Assembly (NCBI RefSeq): GCF_036127095.1 | Contig: NZ_CP108006.1 | Coordinates: 6,439,501 to 6,503,500, forward strand | Reading direction: 5' to 3' | DNA: 64,000 bases | DNA from: Streptomyces sp. NBC_00335 | Lineage (GTDB): Bacteria > Actinomycetota > Actinomycetes > Streptomycetales > Streptomycetaceae | Shown: positions 1 to 7,876 of the stretch, in pieces | Numbering within the stretch: position 1 is the first letter of the stretch | Layout of the letters: each line of letters starts with the position of its first letter | The notes under the pieces: generated by a model | What the model was told of the DNA's origin: nothing | Databases searched by the model: none | Seen by the model: the letters and a program-made list of their open reading frames with translations, nothing else | Made by a program: the position numbers and the translations under genes

Positions 1-245
1 GAGGCGACCCGGTCCGCGCCGAACTCGGCGGCCAGCGCCTCCTCGGTCTCCTTGAGCCGCCGGGCGTGCGCGTCGCCGATGAGCACGCGGGCCCCCTCCT
101 CCAGGAAGCGCCGTGCGGTGGCCCCGCCGATGCCGGCCCCGGCGGCCGCGGTGATCACGGCGCTCCGGCCGGTCAGCAGCCCGTGCCCGGCCACGTACTC
201 GGGTGCGTTGCGGAGCACGTTGCGGGACTCTTCCGGTGCGTTCAT
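1..245 (-). CDS. SDR-family dehydrogenase, partial (IpdF-like)
   Basis: This is the N-terminal part (about 81 residues) of a short-chain dehydrogenase that runs off the left edge. The cofactor-binding glycine region reads GRSAVITAAAGAGIGGATAR near residue 30, followed by an acidic GDAHARR segment typical of NAD-binding SDRs. Its ATG overlaps the TGA of the upstream acyl-CoA dehydrogenase (ATGA), so the two are translationally coupled. In mycobacteria fadE30 is followed by the SDR Rv3559c (IpdF), which oxidises the 5-hydroxyl of the steroid HIP intermediate. The same order here suggests that role. The substrate is inferred from context only. Confidence 0.75.
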   Translation of the reverse strand, partial: MNAPEESRNVLRNAPEYVAGHGLLTGRSAVITAAAGAGIGGATARRFLEEGARVLIGDAHARRLKETEEALAAEFGADRVA

Positions 246-1390
246 GCCCGGACCTCCTTGGGAAGGCCGAGGATGCGCTCGGCGACGATGGTGCGCTGGA
301 TCTCGTCGGAGCCCGCGTAGATGGTGTCGGAGCGGGAGAAGAGGAAGAGCCGCTGCCAGTCGTCGAGGTCGTACGGGTCCCCGTGCGCCCCCGCCGCCGG
401 CAGCGAGGCGGCTCCGCAGACGTCCATGGCGAGCTCGCCGAGGTCCCGGTGCCAGCGGGCCCAGTAGAGCTTGGCCGTGGACGGCGCGACCCCGGGCCGC
501 AGCGCGGAGGCGCGCATGGTCTCCAGGCCGATCCAGGCCCGGACGAGCCGGTCGCGGATCAGCGGATCGGCCATCGCGCCGTTGCGCTTCGCCAGCGCGG
601 CCAGGTCTTCGAGCTCGCGGCGGAAGCCGACCTGCTGGCCGAGGGTGGAGACCCCGCGCTCGAAGCCGAGGGTGGCCATGGCGACGGCCCAGCCCTCGCC
701 GGGCGCGCCGACGACGTGGGCGGCGTCGGTGCGGGCCCCGTCGAAGAAGACCTCGTTGAACTCCGAGGTCCCGGTCAGCTGCACGATGGGCCGGACCTCC
801 ACCCCGGGCTGGTCCATCGGGACCAGGAGGTAGGACAGCCCCGCGTGCCGGCGGGATCCCGGCTCGGTGCGGGCGACGACGAAGCACCACTGGGAGGCGT
901 GGGCCAGGGAGGTCCAGATCTTCTGGCCGTCCACCACCCACGCGCCGTCCACCAGGGCGGCCCGGGTACGGATGTTGGCCAGGTCCGAGCCGGCGTCGGG
1001 CTCGCTGTAGCCCTGGCACCACAGCTCCTCCACGGCCCGGATGGGCGGCAGGAAGCGCCGCCGCTGCTCCTCGGTGCCGTGGGCGATGAGGGTGGGGCCG
1101 AGGAGCTGCTCCCCTATGTGGTTCACGCGCGCGGGCGCGTCGGCCAGCGCGTACTCCTCGTGGAAGGCGATCTGCTGCTCGGTGCTCGCGCCGCGGCCGC
1201 CGTACTCGACGGGCCAGCCCACGCAGGTCCAGCCGTGCGCCGCCATGTGCCGCTCCCAGGCGAGGCGTTCGGCGAAGGCCTCGTGCTCCCGGCCCGGTCC
1301 GCCGCGGCCCTTGAGGGCGGCGAACTCACCGGTGAGGTGGGTCCGTAGCCAACTCCGAACCTCGGTGCGGAACTCCTCGACGCTGCTCAT
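242..1390 (-). CDS. Acyl-CoA dehydrogenase, FadE30-like
   Basis: 382-residue flavin acyl-CoA dehydrogenase. The N-terminal helical domain is followed by the FAD/substrate motif YSEPDAGSDLANIRT near residue 135, then the WVVDGQKIWTS beta-domain signature and a C-terminal YAGSDEIQRTIVAERILGLP. The classical YEGT catalytic glutamate is replaced by alanine (YAGS), as in many actinobacterial FadE proteins. It heads a leftward operon with an IpdF-like SDR and diverges from an enoyl-CoA hydratase across a KstR2-like palindrome. The fadE30-SDR order matches the mycobacterial HIP locus, where FadE30 dehydrogenates a HIP-CoA derivative. The family is certain and the steroid substrate is inferred. Confidence 0.85.
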   Translation of the reverse strand: MSSVEEFRTEVRSWLRTHLTGEFAALKGRGGPGREHEAFAERLAWERHMAAHGWTCVGWPVEYGGRGASTEQQIAFHEEYALADAPARVNHIGEQLLGPTLIAHGTEEQRRRFLPPIRAVEELWCQGYSEPDAGSDLANIRTRAALVDGAWVVDGQKIWTSLAHASQWCFVVARTEPGSRRHAGLSYLLVPMDQPGVEVRPIVQLTGTSEFNEVFFDGARTDAAHVVGAPGEGWAVAMATLGFERGVSTLGQQVGFRRELEDLAALAKRNGAMADPLIRDRLVRAWIGLETMRASALRPGVAPSTAKLYWARWHRDLGELAMDVCGAASLPAAGAHGDPYDLDDWQRLFLFSRSDTIYAGSDEIQRTIVAERILGLPKEVRA

Positions 1391-1403
1391 GGCCGTACGT
1401 TAA

Positions 1404-1423
1404 CCTACCAAACACTTGTTAGG
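1404..1423. promoter_or_regulatory. KstR2-like TetR operator in divergent promoter
   Basis: A 20-bp palindrome of the form CCTAnCAAnnnnTTGnTAGG lies between two divergent HIP-type operons, just upstream of the hydratase ribosome-binding site (1421-1429). Its core at 1407-1420 differs at one defined position from the published mycobacterial KstR2 consensus AnCAAGnnCTTGnT (as I recall it). A nearly identical site occurs at 15782-15803. The placement suggests simultaneous repression of both operons, relieved by an acyl-CoA effector. No KstR2-like regulator is encoded in the window. Confidence 0.7.
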
Positions 1424-1436
1424 GAAGGATGCAGCG

Positions 1437-2291
1437 ATGCCCGGAGAGATGTCCGACGAAACCCCCGTGCTCTACGAGCGCCGCGGACCGGTCGCGTACG
1501 TGACCATGAACCGCCCCCGGTACCGCAACGCCCAGAACAGCGCGATGACCTACGCCCTCGACGACGCCTTCTACCGCGCCGCCGACGATCCCGCGGTCAA
1601 GGTCGTCGTCCTGGCCGGGGCCGGCGAGCACTTCTCGGCGGGCCACGACATCGGCACCCCGGAGCGCGACGCGCACCTGCCCTTCGAACGCCGGGCCGGC
1701 CTGTGGTGGGACCACTCCCAGCGCTCCGGCGCCGAATCCCGCTTCGCCCGCGAATCCGAGGTCTACCTCGGCATGTGCCGGCGCTGGCGCGAACTGCCCA
1801 AGCCCCTCATCGCCTCCGTCCACGGCGCGTGCGTGGCCGGCGGGCTGATGCTCGCCTGGGTCTGCGACCTGATCGTGGCCAGCGAGGACGCCTTCTTCGC
1901 CGACCCCGTCGTCCGCATGGGCATCCCCGGCGTCGAGTACTTCGCCCACCCGTGGGCCATGCCCCCGCGCATCGCCAAGGAATTCCTCTACACCGGCGAC
2001 CGGATGCCCGCCCGCCGCGCCTACGAGATCGGCATGGTCAACCGTGTCGTCGAGCGGGCCGAACTGACGGAGGCCACCGACCGGCTCGCCCTGCGGATCG
2101 CCGAGATGCCCTCCTTCGGACTCGCCCTCACCAAGCGGGCCGTCAACCAGGCCGAGGACCTCCAGGGCCTGCACACCGGCATGGACTCCGTCTTCGGCCT
2201 GCACCACCTCGCGCACGCCCACAACGCCGAGACCGCGGCGGACTCGCTCGGCGGCATGAACATTTCGGCGATGAAGGAGGCGAACAGCTGA
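1437..2291 (+). CDS. Enoyl-CoA hydratase/isomerase family protein
   Basis: 284-residue crotonase-fold protein that hydrates enoyl-CoA thioesters or a related step. It shows PRYRNAQNSAM near the N-terminus, the oxyanion-hole segment AGEHFSAGHDIG and the second oxyanion segment HGACVAGGLMLAWVCDL. The ATG at 1437 is chosen because AGGGAAGGA ends 7 bases upstream; TTG 1416 and ATG 1449 are alternatives. It is the first gene of a three-gene operon with two FadE subunits, overlapping the next by TGATG. A hydratase that follows FadE30 in HIP degradation (EchA13 in mycobacteria) is a plausible counterpart, but that is inference. Confidence 0.85.
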   Translation: MPGEMSDETPVLYERRGPVAYVTMNRPRYRNAQNSAMTYALDDAFYRAADDPAVKVVVLAGAGEHFSAGHDIGTPERDAHLPFERRAGLWWDHSQRSGAESRFARESEVYLGMCRRWRELPKPLIASVHGACVAGGLMLAWVCDLIVASEDAFFADPVVRMGIPGVEYFAHPWAMPPRIAKEFLYTGDRMPARRAYEIGMVNRVVERAELTEATDRLALRIAEMPSFGLALTKRAVNQAEDLQGLHTGMDSVFGLHHLAHAHNAETAADSLGGMNISAMKEANS

Positions 2292-3436
2292 TGGACCTGA
2301 ACCATGCGGCGGACGTGGAGGCCTTCCGGGCCGAGGCGCGCGACTGGCTGGCCGCCCACGTGCCCGCCACCCCCCTGCCCTCCCTGGAGACCCGCGAGGG
2401 CTTCGCCGCCCACCGGGAATGGGAGGCGCTCCTGCACTCCGCCCGCTGGTCGGTGGTGTCCTGGCCCGAGGAGTACGGCGGCCGCGGCGTGGACATCGAG
2501 CACTGGCTGGTCTTCGAGGAGGAGTACTGGGCCGCCGGCGCACCCGGCCGGGTCTCCCAGAACGGCATCAACCTGCTCGCCCCCACCCTCTTCGACCACG
2601 CCACCGACGAACAGCGCGCCCGCGTCCTGCCCTCCATGGCGAGCGGCGAGACCATCTGGGCCCAGGCCTGGTCGGAGCCCGAATCCGGCTCCGACCTCGC
2701 CTCCCTGAAGTCCCGCGCCGTGCGCACCGAAGGCGGCTGGCTGCTGTCCGGGCAGAAGACCTGGTCCTCACGGGCCGCCTTCGCCGACCGGGCCTTCGGG
2801 ATCTTCCGCACCGACCCCGAAGCCCCCAAACCCCACCAGGGCCTCACCTATCTGATGTTCGACCTGCACGCCCCCGGGGTCACCGTGCGGCCCATCGGCC
2901 GCCTCGACGGCAAGCCCGCCTTCGCGGAACTCTTCCTCGACGAGGTCTTCGTCCCCGACGCGGACGTCATCGGGGAGCCCGGACAGGGCTGGCGGATCGC
3001 CATGTCCACCACCGGCAACGAGCGCGGGCTCACCCTGCGCGCCCCCGGCCGCTTCCTCGCCGCCGCCGACCGCCTCGTCGAGCTGTGGCAGAGCCACGGG
3101 GACCCCGCCGACACCGCGCTGCGCGACCGGGTCGCCGACGCGGTCGTCGGAGCGCGCGCCTACCAACTGTTCACCTGGGCCAACGCCTCCCGCTTCGCCG
3201 CCGGCGAGACGATCGGCGCCGAGTCCAGCCTGAACAAGGTGTTCTGGTCCCAGTACGACATCGCCCTGCACGAGAGCGCCCTCGACCTGCTGGGCCCCGA
3301 CGCGGAACTCGCCGACGGCGCATGGGCCGAGCCGTGGATCTTCTCCCTCGCCGGCCCCATCTACGCGGGGACCAACGAGATCCAGCGCGACATCATCGCC
3401 GAGCGGCTGCTCGGCCTCCCGAAGGGCCGCCGCTGA
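2291..3436 (+). CDS. Acyl-CoA dehydrogenase, FadE31/FadE30-type subunit
   Basis: 381-residue acyl-CoA dehydrogenase with WSEPESGSDLASLKS, the GGWLLSGQKTWSS signature and C-terminal YAGTNEIQRDIIAERLLGLP. As in the FadE30-like protein, alanine occupies the usual YEGT glutamate position, so the catalytic base is elsewhere or absent. It overlaps the hydratase stop by TGATG and the next FadE gene in the same way. Such fused pairs often form alpha2-beta2 enzymes for bulky steroid acyl-CoAs, as described for mycobacterial FadE31/FadE32-type pairs. The family is secure and the partnership and substrate are inferred. Confidence 0.85.
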   Translation: MDLNHAADVEAFRAEARDWLAAHVPATPLPSLETREGFAAHREWEALLHSARWSVVSWPEEYGGRGVDIEHWLVFEEEYWAAGAPGRVSQNGINLLAPTLFDHATDEQRARVLPSMASGETIWAQAWSEPESGSDLASLKSRAVRTEGGWLLSGQKTWSSRAAFADRAFGIFRTDPEAPKPHQGLTYLMFDLHAPGVTVRPIGRLDGKPAFAELFLDEVFVPDADVIGEPGQGWRIAMSTTGNERGLTLRAPGRFLAAADRLVELWQSHGDPADTALRDRVADAVVGARAYQLFTWANASRFAAGETIGAESSLNKVFWSQYDIALHESALDLLGPDAELADGAWAEPWIFSLAGPIYAGTNEIQRDIIAERLLGLPKGRR

Positions 3437-4419
3437 TGCGCTTCCTGCCGACCGAAGAACAGTCGGACTTCGCCCGCACCCTGCACGGCCTGCTCGCCGC
3501 CTCGGACGTCCCCGCGGCGGTACGGGCCTGGGGCGCGGGCGACCACACCCCCGGCAGGGCCCTGTGGGCGCGGATCGCCGCCACCGGACTGTTCGCCCTC
3601 GCGGCCGACGAGGCCCACGAAGGCATGGGCCTGATGCCCCTGGAGATGGCGGGCGGCTTCGTGGAACTGGGCCGCGCCGGGGTCCCCGGCCCGGTGGTGG
3701 AGACGGCCGCCGCCGCCGTACTCCTCACCCGGCTCGGCGACGAAGCACTGGCCAAGCGGTTCCTCCCCGGGCTGGCGGCGGGGGAGACCTCGGCCACCCT
3801 CACCCTGCCCGGCGCAGGCCCGTACGCCCTGGACGCCGACGCGGCCACCCACCTCTTCACGGTGTCGGCGGCCGGCGAGCTACGGCTGGCCGCCGGAGCC
3901 GGCCCGCTGCGCACCTCCATCGACCCCGCCCGCCGCCTGGCCCTCCCGGACGCCGGCGGCGAACTCCTCGCCGCGGGCCCCGCGGTGATCACGGCGGCCC
4001 GGGACGCCGCGGACTGGGCCCGGCTGCTGACCGCCGCCCAGTGCCTCGGAACGGGCGAGGCCCTTCTCGCGCGCACGGTGGAGTACGCGAAGCAGCGCAC
4101 CCAGTTCGGCACGGCGATCGGCGGCTTCCAGGCGGTCAAGCACCGGCTGGCCGACACCCTCATCGGCCTGGAGTTCGCCCGGCCCCTGCTGTGGGCGGCC
4201 GCGCTCTCCCTGGCCCCCGGGGAGGTCGCCGCGGCGAAGCTGACCGCGGGCGAGGCGGCGTACGCGGCCGCCATGACCGCGCTCCAGCTCCACGGCGCCG
4301 TCGGCTACACCGAGGAGCTCGACCTCTCCCTGTGGCTGCGCAAGGCCCGCCCACTGCGCGACGCCTGGGGGAGCCCCTCGCAGTGCCGGGCGGCGGTGCT
4401 TCAGGAGCGGTTGCGGTAG
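3436..4419 (+). CDS. Acyl-CoA dehydrogenase, short FadE32/33-type subunit
   Basis: 327-residue acyl-CoA dehydrogenase-like protein, shorter than classical members. It keeps the helical N-domain (RFLPTEEQSDFARTLHGLL) and the C-domain segment ARTVEYAKQRTQFGTAIGGF followed by QLHGAVGYTEELDLSLWL. It lacks the GxNEIQR tail, ending RDAWGSPSQCRAAVLQERLR. This resembles the small subunit of heteromeric steroid acyl-CoA dehydrogenases. Translational coupling to the preceding FadE gene (TGATG) fits a heteromeric complex. The 3' end overlaps the convergent DUF2568 gene by 19 bases. Confidence 0.8.
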   Translation: MRFLPTEEQSDFARTLHGLLAASDVPAAVRAWGAGDHTPGRALWARIAATGLFALAADEAHEGMGLMPLEMAGGFVELGRAGVPGPVVETAAAAVLLTRLGDEALAKRFLPGLAAGETSATLTLPGAGPYALDADAATHLFTVSAAGELRLAAGAGPLRTSIDPARRLALPDAGGELLAAGPAVITAARDAADWARLLTAAQCLGTGEALLARTVEYAKQRTQFGTAIGGFQAVKHRLADTLIGLEFARPLLWAAALSLAPGEVAAAKLTAGEAAYAAAMTALQLHGAVGYTEELDLSLWLRKARPLRDAWGSPSQCRAAVLQERLR

Positions 4420-4784
4420 TAAGCGGAGAGAGCCGTGTTCACGACCACGGCCACCGCGAACCACAGGGCCGGCTGCCGCTGCCCGAGCGCGAACAGCGCC
4501 AGGGCGGCGGCGCCGAACACCACCGCCTTCACCCCGAGCTGAGCGGCGAGCGGGACGGCGTACCGGGCCTTCGGCGCGGCGAACATCCCCCAGAGCACGG
4601 CGGCGGCGGCCGGCGCGGCCACCGCCAGAGCGAGGGAGCCCGCCCAGCCGACGTCCCGGCTGAAGCCCCACCAGGCGAGCACGACCAGGATCAGCAGCTC
4701 CAGCAGGAAGGCGAGCCCTTCGTTGACGAGGAAGAACGCGTGGACGGGCGGAGACAGCCGGGAAGACGGCGGAGTGGGCGACAT
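4401..4784 (-). CDS. Small membrane protein, YrdB/DUF2568-like
   Basis: 127-residue hydrophobic protein with about four predicted membrane helices (for example LAFLLELLILVVLAWWGF and SLALAVAAPAAAAVLWGMF). The pattern and the FAAPKARY loop resemble the YrdB/DUF2568 family of unknown function. ATG 4784 is taken as start; the longer frame upstream has no coding character. It converges on the FadE operon with a 19-bp overlap and marks the start of a block unrelated to steroid breakdown. Confidence 0.7.
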   Translation of the reverse strand: MSPTPPSSRLSPPVHAFFLVNEGLAFLLELLILVVLAWWGFSRDVGWAGSLALAVAAPAAAAVLWGMFAAPKARYAVPLAAQLGVKAVVFGAAALALFALGQRQPALWFAVAVVVNTALSAYYRNRS

Positions 4785-4840
4785 GGCGGTCAGCCTCACG
4801 TGGCCGGGGCGCAATCCGCTAGGGCTGCGACCGCGCCGTC

Positions 4841-5635
4841 TCAGATGACGGCCACGCTGAGCGTGACCACGTAGGGCTCTTCCACCACTCCGTCCGGAAA
4901 GACCGGATCCAGCCGCTCCCGCTCGGCGTCCAGGAACTCCCACGTCCCGGCCTCGCCCAGCAGCAGGAACGCGGAGTGGCTGGCCAGGTTCGCCAGGTGC
5001 GCCTCCAGCGGGATCCGCCGGGACCACGCGACGGTCCGTGTGGCGAAACCGGAGTCGAGGCCGCGCGGCAGCGTGCGGTAGCCCAGGGTCTGGGCGCTCC
5101 CGCCGACCGCGCCGGCCCCGCCGGTGACCGCGCCGCCCGGGCCGTCGGCCGCGAAGAAGGCACGGATCCGCTCGCCCTGCTCCGCGACCCAGCCGGCCGA
5201 CTCGTCCAGGTCGTTCCACCAGATCGCCAGCGCCCCGCCGGGCTTCAGCACCCGGCGGGCCTCGGGCACGGAGTGCGCCGGATCCGTCCAGTGCCAGGAC
5301 TGGGCGTACGTCAGGAAGTCGAAGGCGGCCCCGGCCAGCGGCAGCCGGTCCCCGTCCCCGCGCACGATCGGGATCCCCGGCCGGGTGCGCCGGAACTCCG
5401 CCGCCATCCCGTCCCCGGGCTCCACCGCCACCACCTCGGCTCCCCGGGCGCGCATCGGCGCCGTCCCGATCCCGGTCCCCGCACCCACGTCGGCCACCCG
5501 GGCCCCGGCGAACCGGCGCCCGGCCAGCTCCTCGACGGCGTCGTACAGCGCCTCGGGATAGCCGGGCCGGTGCTGCCCGTAGAGAGCGGCGGCGCTGTCG
5601 AAGGACCGGGCCCGGGACCGGGGAGTCGTCGTCAT
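4841..5635 (-). CDS. Class I SAM-dependent methyltransferase
   Basis: About 264 residues. SAM-binding motif I reads RVADVGAGTGIGT near residue 48, followed by the acidic VVAVEPGDGM and the motif IV/post-I region AFDFLTYAQSWHWTDP and LKPGGALAIWWND, typical of the UbiE/methyltransf_11 group. The substrate cannot be inferred. Two in-frame starts exist, ATG 5644 and ATG 5635, neither with a clear ribosome-binding site; the second is used. It lies alone between a DUF2568 gene and a response regulator. Confidence 0.85.
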   Translation of the reverse strand: MTTTPRSRARSFDSAAALYGQHRPGYPEALYDAVEELAGRRFAGARVADVGAGTGIGTAPMRARGAEVVAVEPGDGMAAEFRRTRPGIPIVRGDGDRLPLAGAAFDFLTYAQSWHWTDPAHSVPEARRVLKPGGALAIWWNDLDESAGWVAEQGERIRAFFAADGPGGAVTGGAGAVGGSAQTLGYRTLPRGLDSGFATRTVAWSRRIPLEAHLANLASHSAFLLLGEAGTWEFLDAERERLDPVFPDGVVEEPYVVTLSVAVI

Positions 5636-5690
5636 GGGCGCCATTGTTTTCGATCACGCACGTCCCGGCCAGACCCCTTCGGGACAGTGG

Positions 5691-6344
5691 TCACGCGGCG
5701 CGGACCAGCCCCGCCTCGTAGGCGAGGATCGCGGCCTGGGTCCGGTTCGAGAGGTCGAGCTGCGTCAGGATCCGCGAGACGTACGTCTTCACGCTCGCCG
5801 GGGACAGGTGCAGCGCCTCGGCTATCTGCAGGTTCGTCCGGCCCTCGCCGACCAGCGCGAGGACGTCCCGCTCACCGGGGGACAGGGTGGAGAGCTGTTC
5901 CGCGTGGTCGGGCGCCTCGGTGCGGCTGTCCGCCCGTTCCAGCAGCACCCGCATGACCCCGGGAGCCAGCGCGCTGCCGCCCGCCGCGACCGTACGGATG
6001 CCGGCGAAGAGCTCCTCGGGGCGCAGGTCCTTCAGCAGGAACCCGGCCGCTCCGGCCCGCAGCGCGTCCAGGACCAGGTCGTCCGCCGTGTAGCCGGTGA
6101 GGACGAGCACGCGCGGCGGATCCGGCAGCCGCAGCAGCTGCAAGGTCGCCTCCAGGCCGTCGACCTTCGGCATGACCAGGTCCATCAGCACCACCTCGGG
6201 CCGGTGCGTCCGCGCCAGCGGCACGGCCTCGGCGCCGTCGGCGGCTTCCGCGACCACCTCGATGTCGGGCGCGCTCGCGAGCAGGGTCACCAGGCCCGAC
6301 CGTATGAGGCTCTGGTCGTCGACCACCATCACGCGGATCGTCAT
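5691..6344 (-). CDS. NarL/LuxR-type response regulator
   Basis: 217-residue two-component response regulator. The receiver domain has acidic residues VVDD at 7-10, phospho-acceptor Asp55 in VVLMDLVMPK, and the conserved lysine in GFLLKDLRPEE. A linker leads to a C-terminal LuxR HTH (LSPGERDVLALVGEGRTNLQIAEAL). ATG 6344 has AGGGGAGG 8 bases upstream. A histidine kinase of the matching HisKA_3 type lies at 7877-9082 beyond the divergent Rpf gene, so the two may be cognate. Confidence 0.9.
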   Translation of the reverse strand: MTIRVMVVDDQSLIRSGLVTLLASAPDIEVVAEAADGAEAVPLARTHRPEVVLMDLVMPKVDGLEATLQLLRLPDPPRVLVLTGYTADDLVLDALRAGAAGFLLKDLRPEELFAGIRTVAAGGSALAPGVMRVLLERADSRTEAPDHAEQLSTLSPGERDVLALVGEGRTNLQIAEALHLSPASVKTYVSRILTQLDLSNRTQAAILAYEAGLVRAA

Positions 6345-6439
6345 GTGACCCACCTCCCCTGAATCCCCGTCTTATTGCGGACATTACCGCCATATAGGGA
6401 CTTAAGTCCGCCCAACCCTCCCTCCCCAGTCCCCTTTTG

Positions 6440-6572
6440 CTGCCCCGCTTGTCCTCTTTCGGCGACTTCGGCGACCCCCCGTCTTCCCGGACGGTGGTTA
6501 CCGAGGCCGAACGCGCCACCGCTTCACCCGGTGCACCGGCCTCCGCAATGTCCCCGAAGTCAGGAACTCCGC
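6440..6572 (+). promoter_or_regulatory. Structured 5' leader of Rpf gene, possible c-di-AMP riboswitch
   Basis: The leader before the Rpf-LysM-M23 gene contains several inverted segments, including GAGGCCG (about 6507) paired with CGGCCTC (about 6538), close to the ribosome-binding site. A stretch beginning GGCCGAACGCGCCACCG resembles the conserved 3' part of ydaO/yuaA (c-di-AMP) riboswitches, which are known upstream of Streptomyces rpf genes. I cannot find a convincing full ydaO fold, in particular the GGGGTGAATC segment, so this is only a candidate. Confidence 0.3.
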
Positions 6573-7727
6573 ATGTCTTTCCCGTCTGCTCGTACCCTCG
6601 CCGGTCTCGTTGTCGCCGGTATCGCCGCACCCGCCGCCGTGGGTCTCGTGGCACAGCCCGCGTCCGCCGCGTCGGTCGGCACGTGGGACAAGGTCGCCCG
6701 GTGCGAGTCCACCAACGACTGGAGCATCAACACCGGCAACGGCTACTACGGCGGCCTGCAGTTCTCCTCCGGCACGTGGGCGGAGTTCGGCGGCCGGCAG
6801 TACGCCAACCAGGCCAACCAGGCCACCAAGGCGCAGCAGATCGCCATCGCCGAGAAGGTCCTGGCGACCCAGGGCCCCGGCGCCTGGCCCTCCTGCGGCA
6901 AGCTCGCCGGCCTCCAGCGCGGCGGACCGGCCCCCGAGGCCCCCAAGGCCCCGGCCAAGGGCACCTCGACCGCCGGCAAGAACACCGAGACCCCGGCCGC
7001 TCCGAAGCGCGCCCAGGGCGCCCACAGCTACACCGTCGTCAGCGGCGACACCCTCGGCACCATCGGTTCCGAACTGGGCGTCAGCTGGCAGACCCTCTAC
7101 TCCGAGAACCGCTCGGTGATCGGGTCCAACCCGCACATGATCCTCCCGGGCCAGCGCCTCGCGTACGGCTCCGGCGGCTCCTCCGACTCCGGCAGCAGCA
7201 CCCCGGCCGCGCCGAAGTCCTCCAGCTCGTCGAGCTCGTCCGGCTCCTCGAAGTCCTCGAAGTCCTCGGACTCCTCCGGCTCTTCCGAGAGCGGCTCCAA
7301 GAGCAGCTCCAAGAGGAGCGGCGCCAAGGGCGTCCTGCCCGTCTCGGGCGGCAGCATCTCCGCGCGCTACCACCAGTCGGGCGGCTGGGCCGCCGGCTAC
7401 CACACCGGCATCGACTTCGCGGTGTCCACCGGCACTCCGGTCCGGGCCGCGGCCGCCGGCACCGTCGTCTCCTCCGGCTGGCAGGGCGCGTACGGCAACG
7501 CCGTGGTCATCAAGCACGACGACGGCCGCTACACCCTGTCCGCCCACCTCTCCTCGGCGACCGCCTCCGAAGGCGAGCGCGTCTCCGCCGGCGAGCAGGT
7601 CGGCCGCTCCGGCAACACCGGCAACTCCACCGGCCCGCACCTCCACTTCGAGGTGCGCTCCAGCAACAGCTACGGCGCCGACGTCAACCCGGTCACCTGG
7701 CTGAACGGCCTCGGCGTCTCCCTGTAG
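6573..7727 (+). CDS. Secreted Rpf-like transglycosylase with LysM and M23 domains
   Basis: 384-residue secreted cell-wall hydrolase. A signal peptide ends near AQPASA (about residue 32). It is followed by an Rpf/transglycosylase domain (VGTWDKVARCESTNDWSINT, with the catalytic glutamate in CESTNDW), a LysM domain (HSYTVVSGDTLGTIGSEL, about 148-192), a long Ser-rich linker, and a C-terminal M23 peptidase with HTGIDF and GPHLHFEVR zinc motifs. It should cut both glycan and peptide bonds of peptidoglycan during germination or growth. The domain order matches Streptomyces RpfD-type proteins. ATG 6573 has AGGA upstream. Confidence 0.92.
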   Translation: MSFPSARTLAGLVVAGIAAPAAVGLVAQPASAASVGTWDKVARCESTNDWSINTGNGYYGGLQFSSGTWAEFGGRQYANQANQATKAQQIAIAEKVLATQGPGAWPSCGKLAGLQRGGPAPEAPKAPAKGTSTAGKNTETPAAPKRAQGAHSYTVVSGDTLGTIGSELGVSWQTLYSENRSVIGSNPHMILPGQRLAYGSGGSSDSGSSTPAAPKSSSSSSSSGSSKSSKSSDSSGSSESGSKSSSKRSGAKGVLPVSGGSISARYHQSGGWAAGYHTGIDFAVSTGTPVRAAAAGTVVSSGWQGAYGNAVVIKHDDGRYTLSAHLSSATASEGERVSAGEQVGRSGNTGNSTGPHLHFEVRSSNSYGADVNPVTWLNGLGVSL

Positions 7728-7741
7728 GCGACGCGGGCAAC

Positions 7742-7830
7742 GAGCCGGTCCGCAACGGGCCGGCTCACCGAGAACGCGTCCCCCCGGGATGCCCCTTCGG
7801 CGGAAGGAGGGCAACCTGGGGGGACGTTTT
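7742..7830 (+). terminator. Terminator hairpins after Rpf gene
   Basis: Two consecutive inverted repeats follow the Rpf stop. The first is GAGCCGGTCC (7742-7751) with GGGCCGGCTC (7757-7766). The second is CGTCCCCCC (7777-7785) with GGGGGGACG (7818-7826), ending in TTTT. The second has the stem-plus-T form of an intrinsic terminator. A further palindrome GCGCACTTTTGTGCGC at 7841-7856 lies just before the kinase ribosome-binding site and may be regulatory. Confidence 0.6.
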
Positions 7831-7876
7831 GGCATGCTCTGCGCACTTTTGTGCGCCGACGGGGGGTGGTGGAGTC

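Noticed and set aside
203..1348. Long open frame on the plus strand over the FadE30-like gene
   Set aside because: It has Gly/Arg/Val-rich composition of an antisense shadow. The minus-strand frame has all acyl-CoA dehydrogenase motifs.
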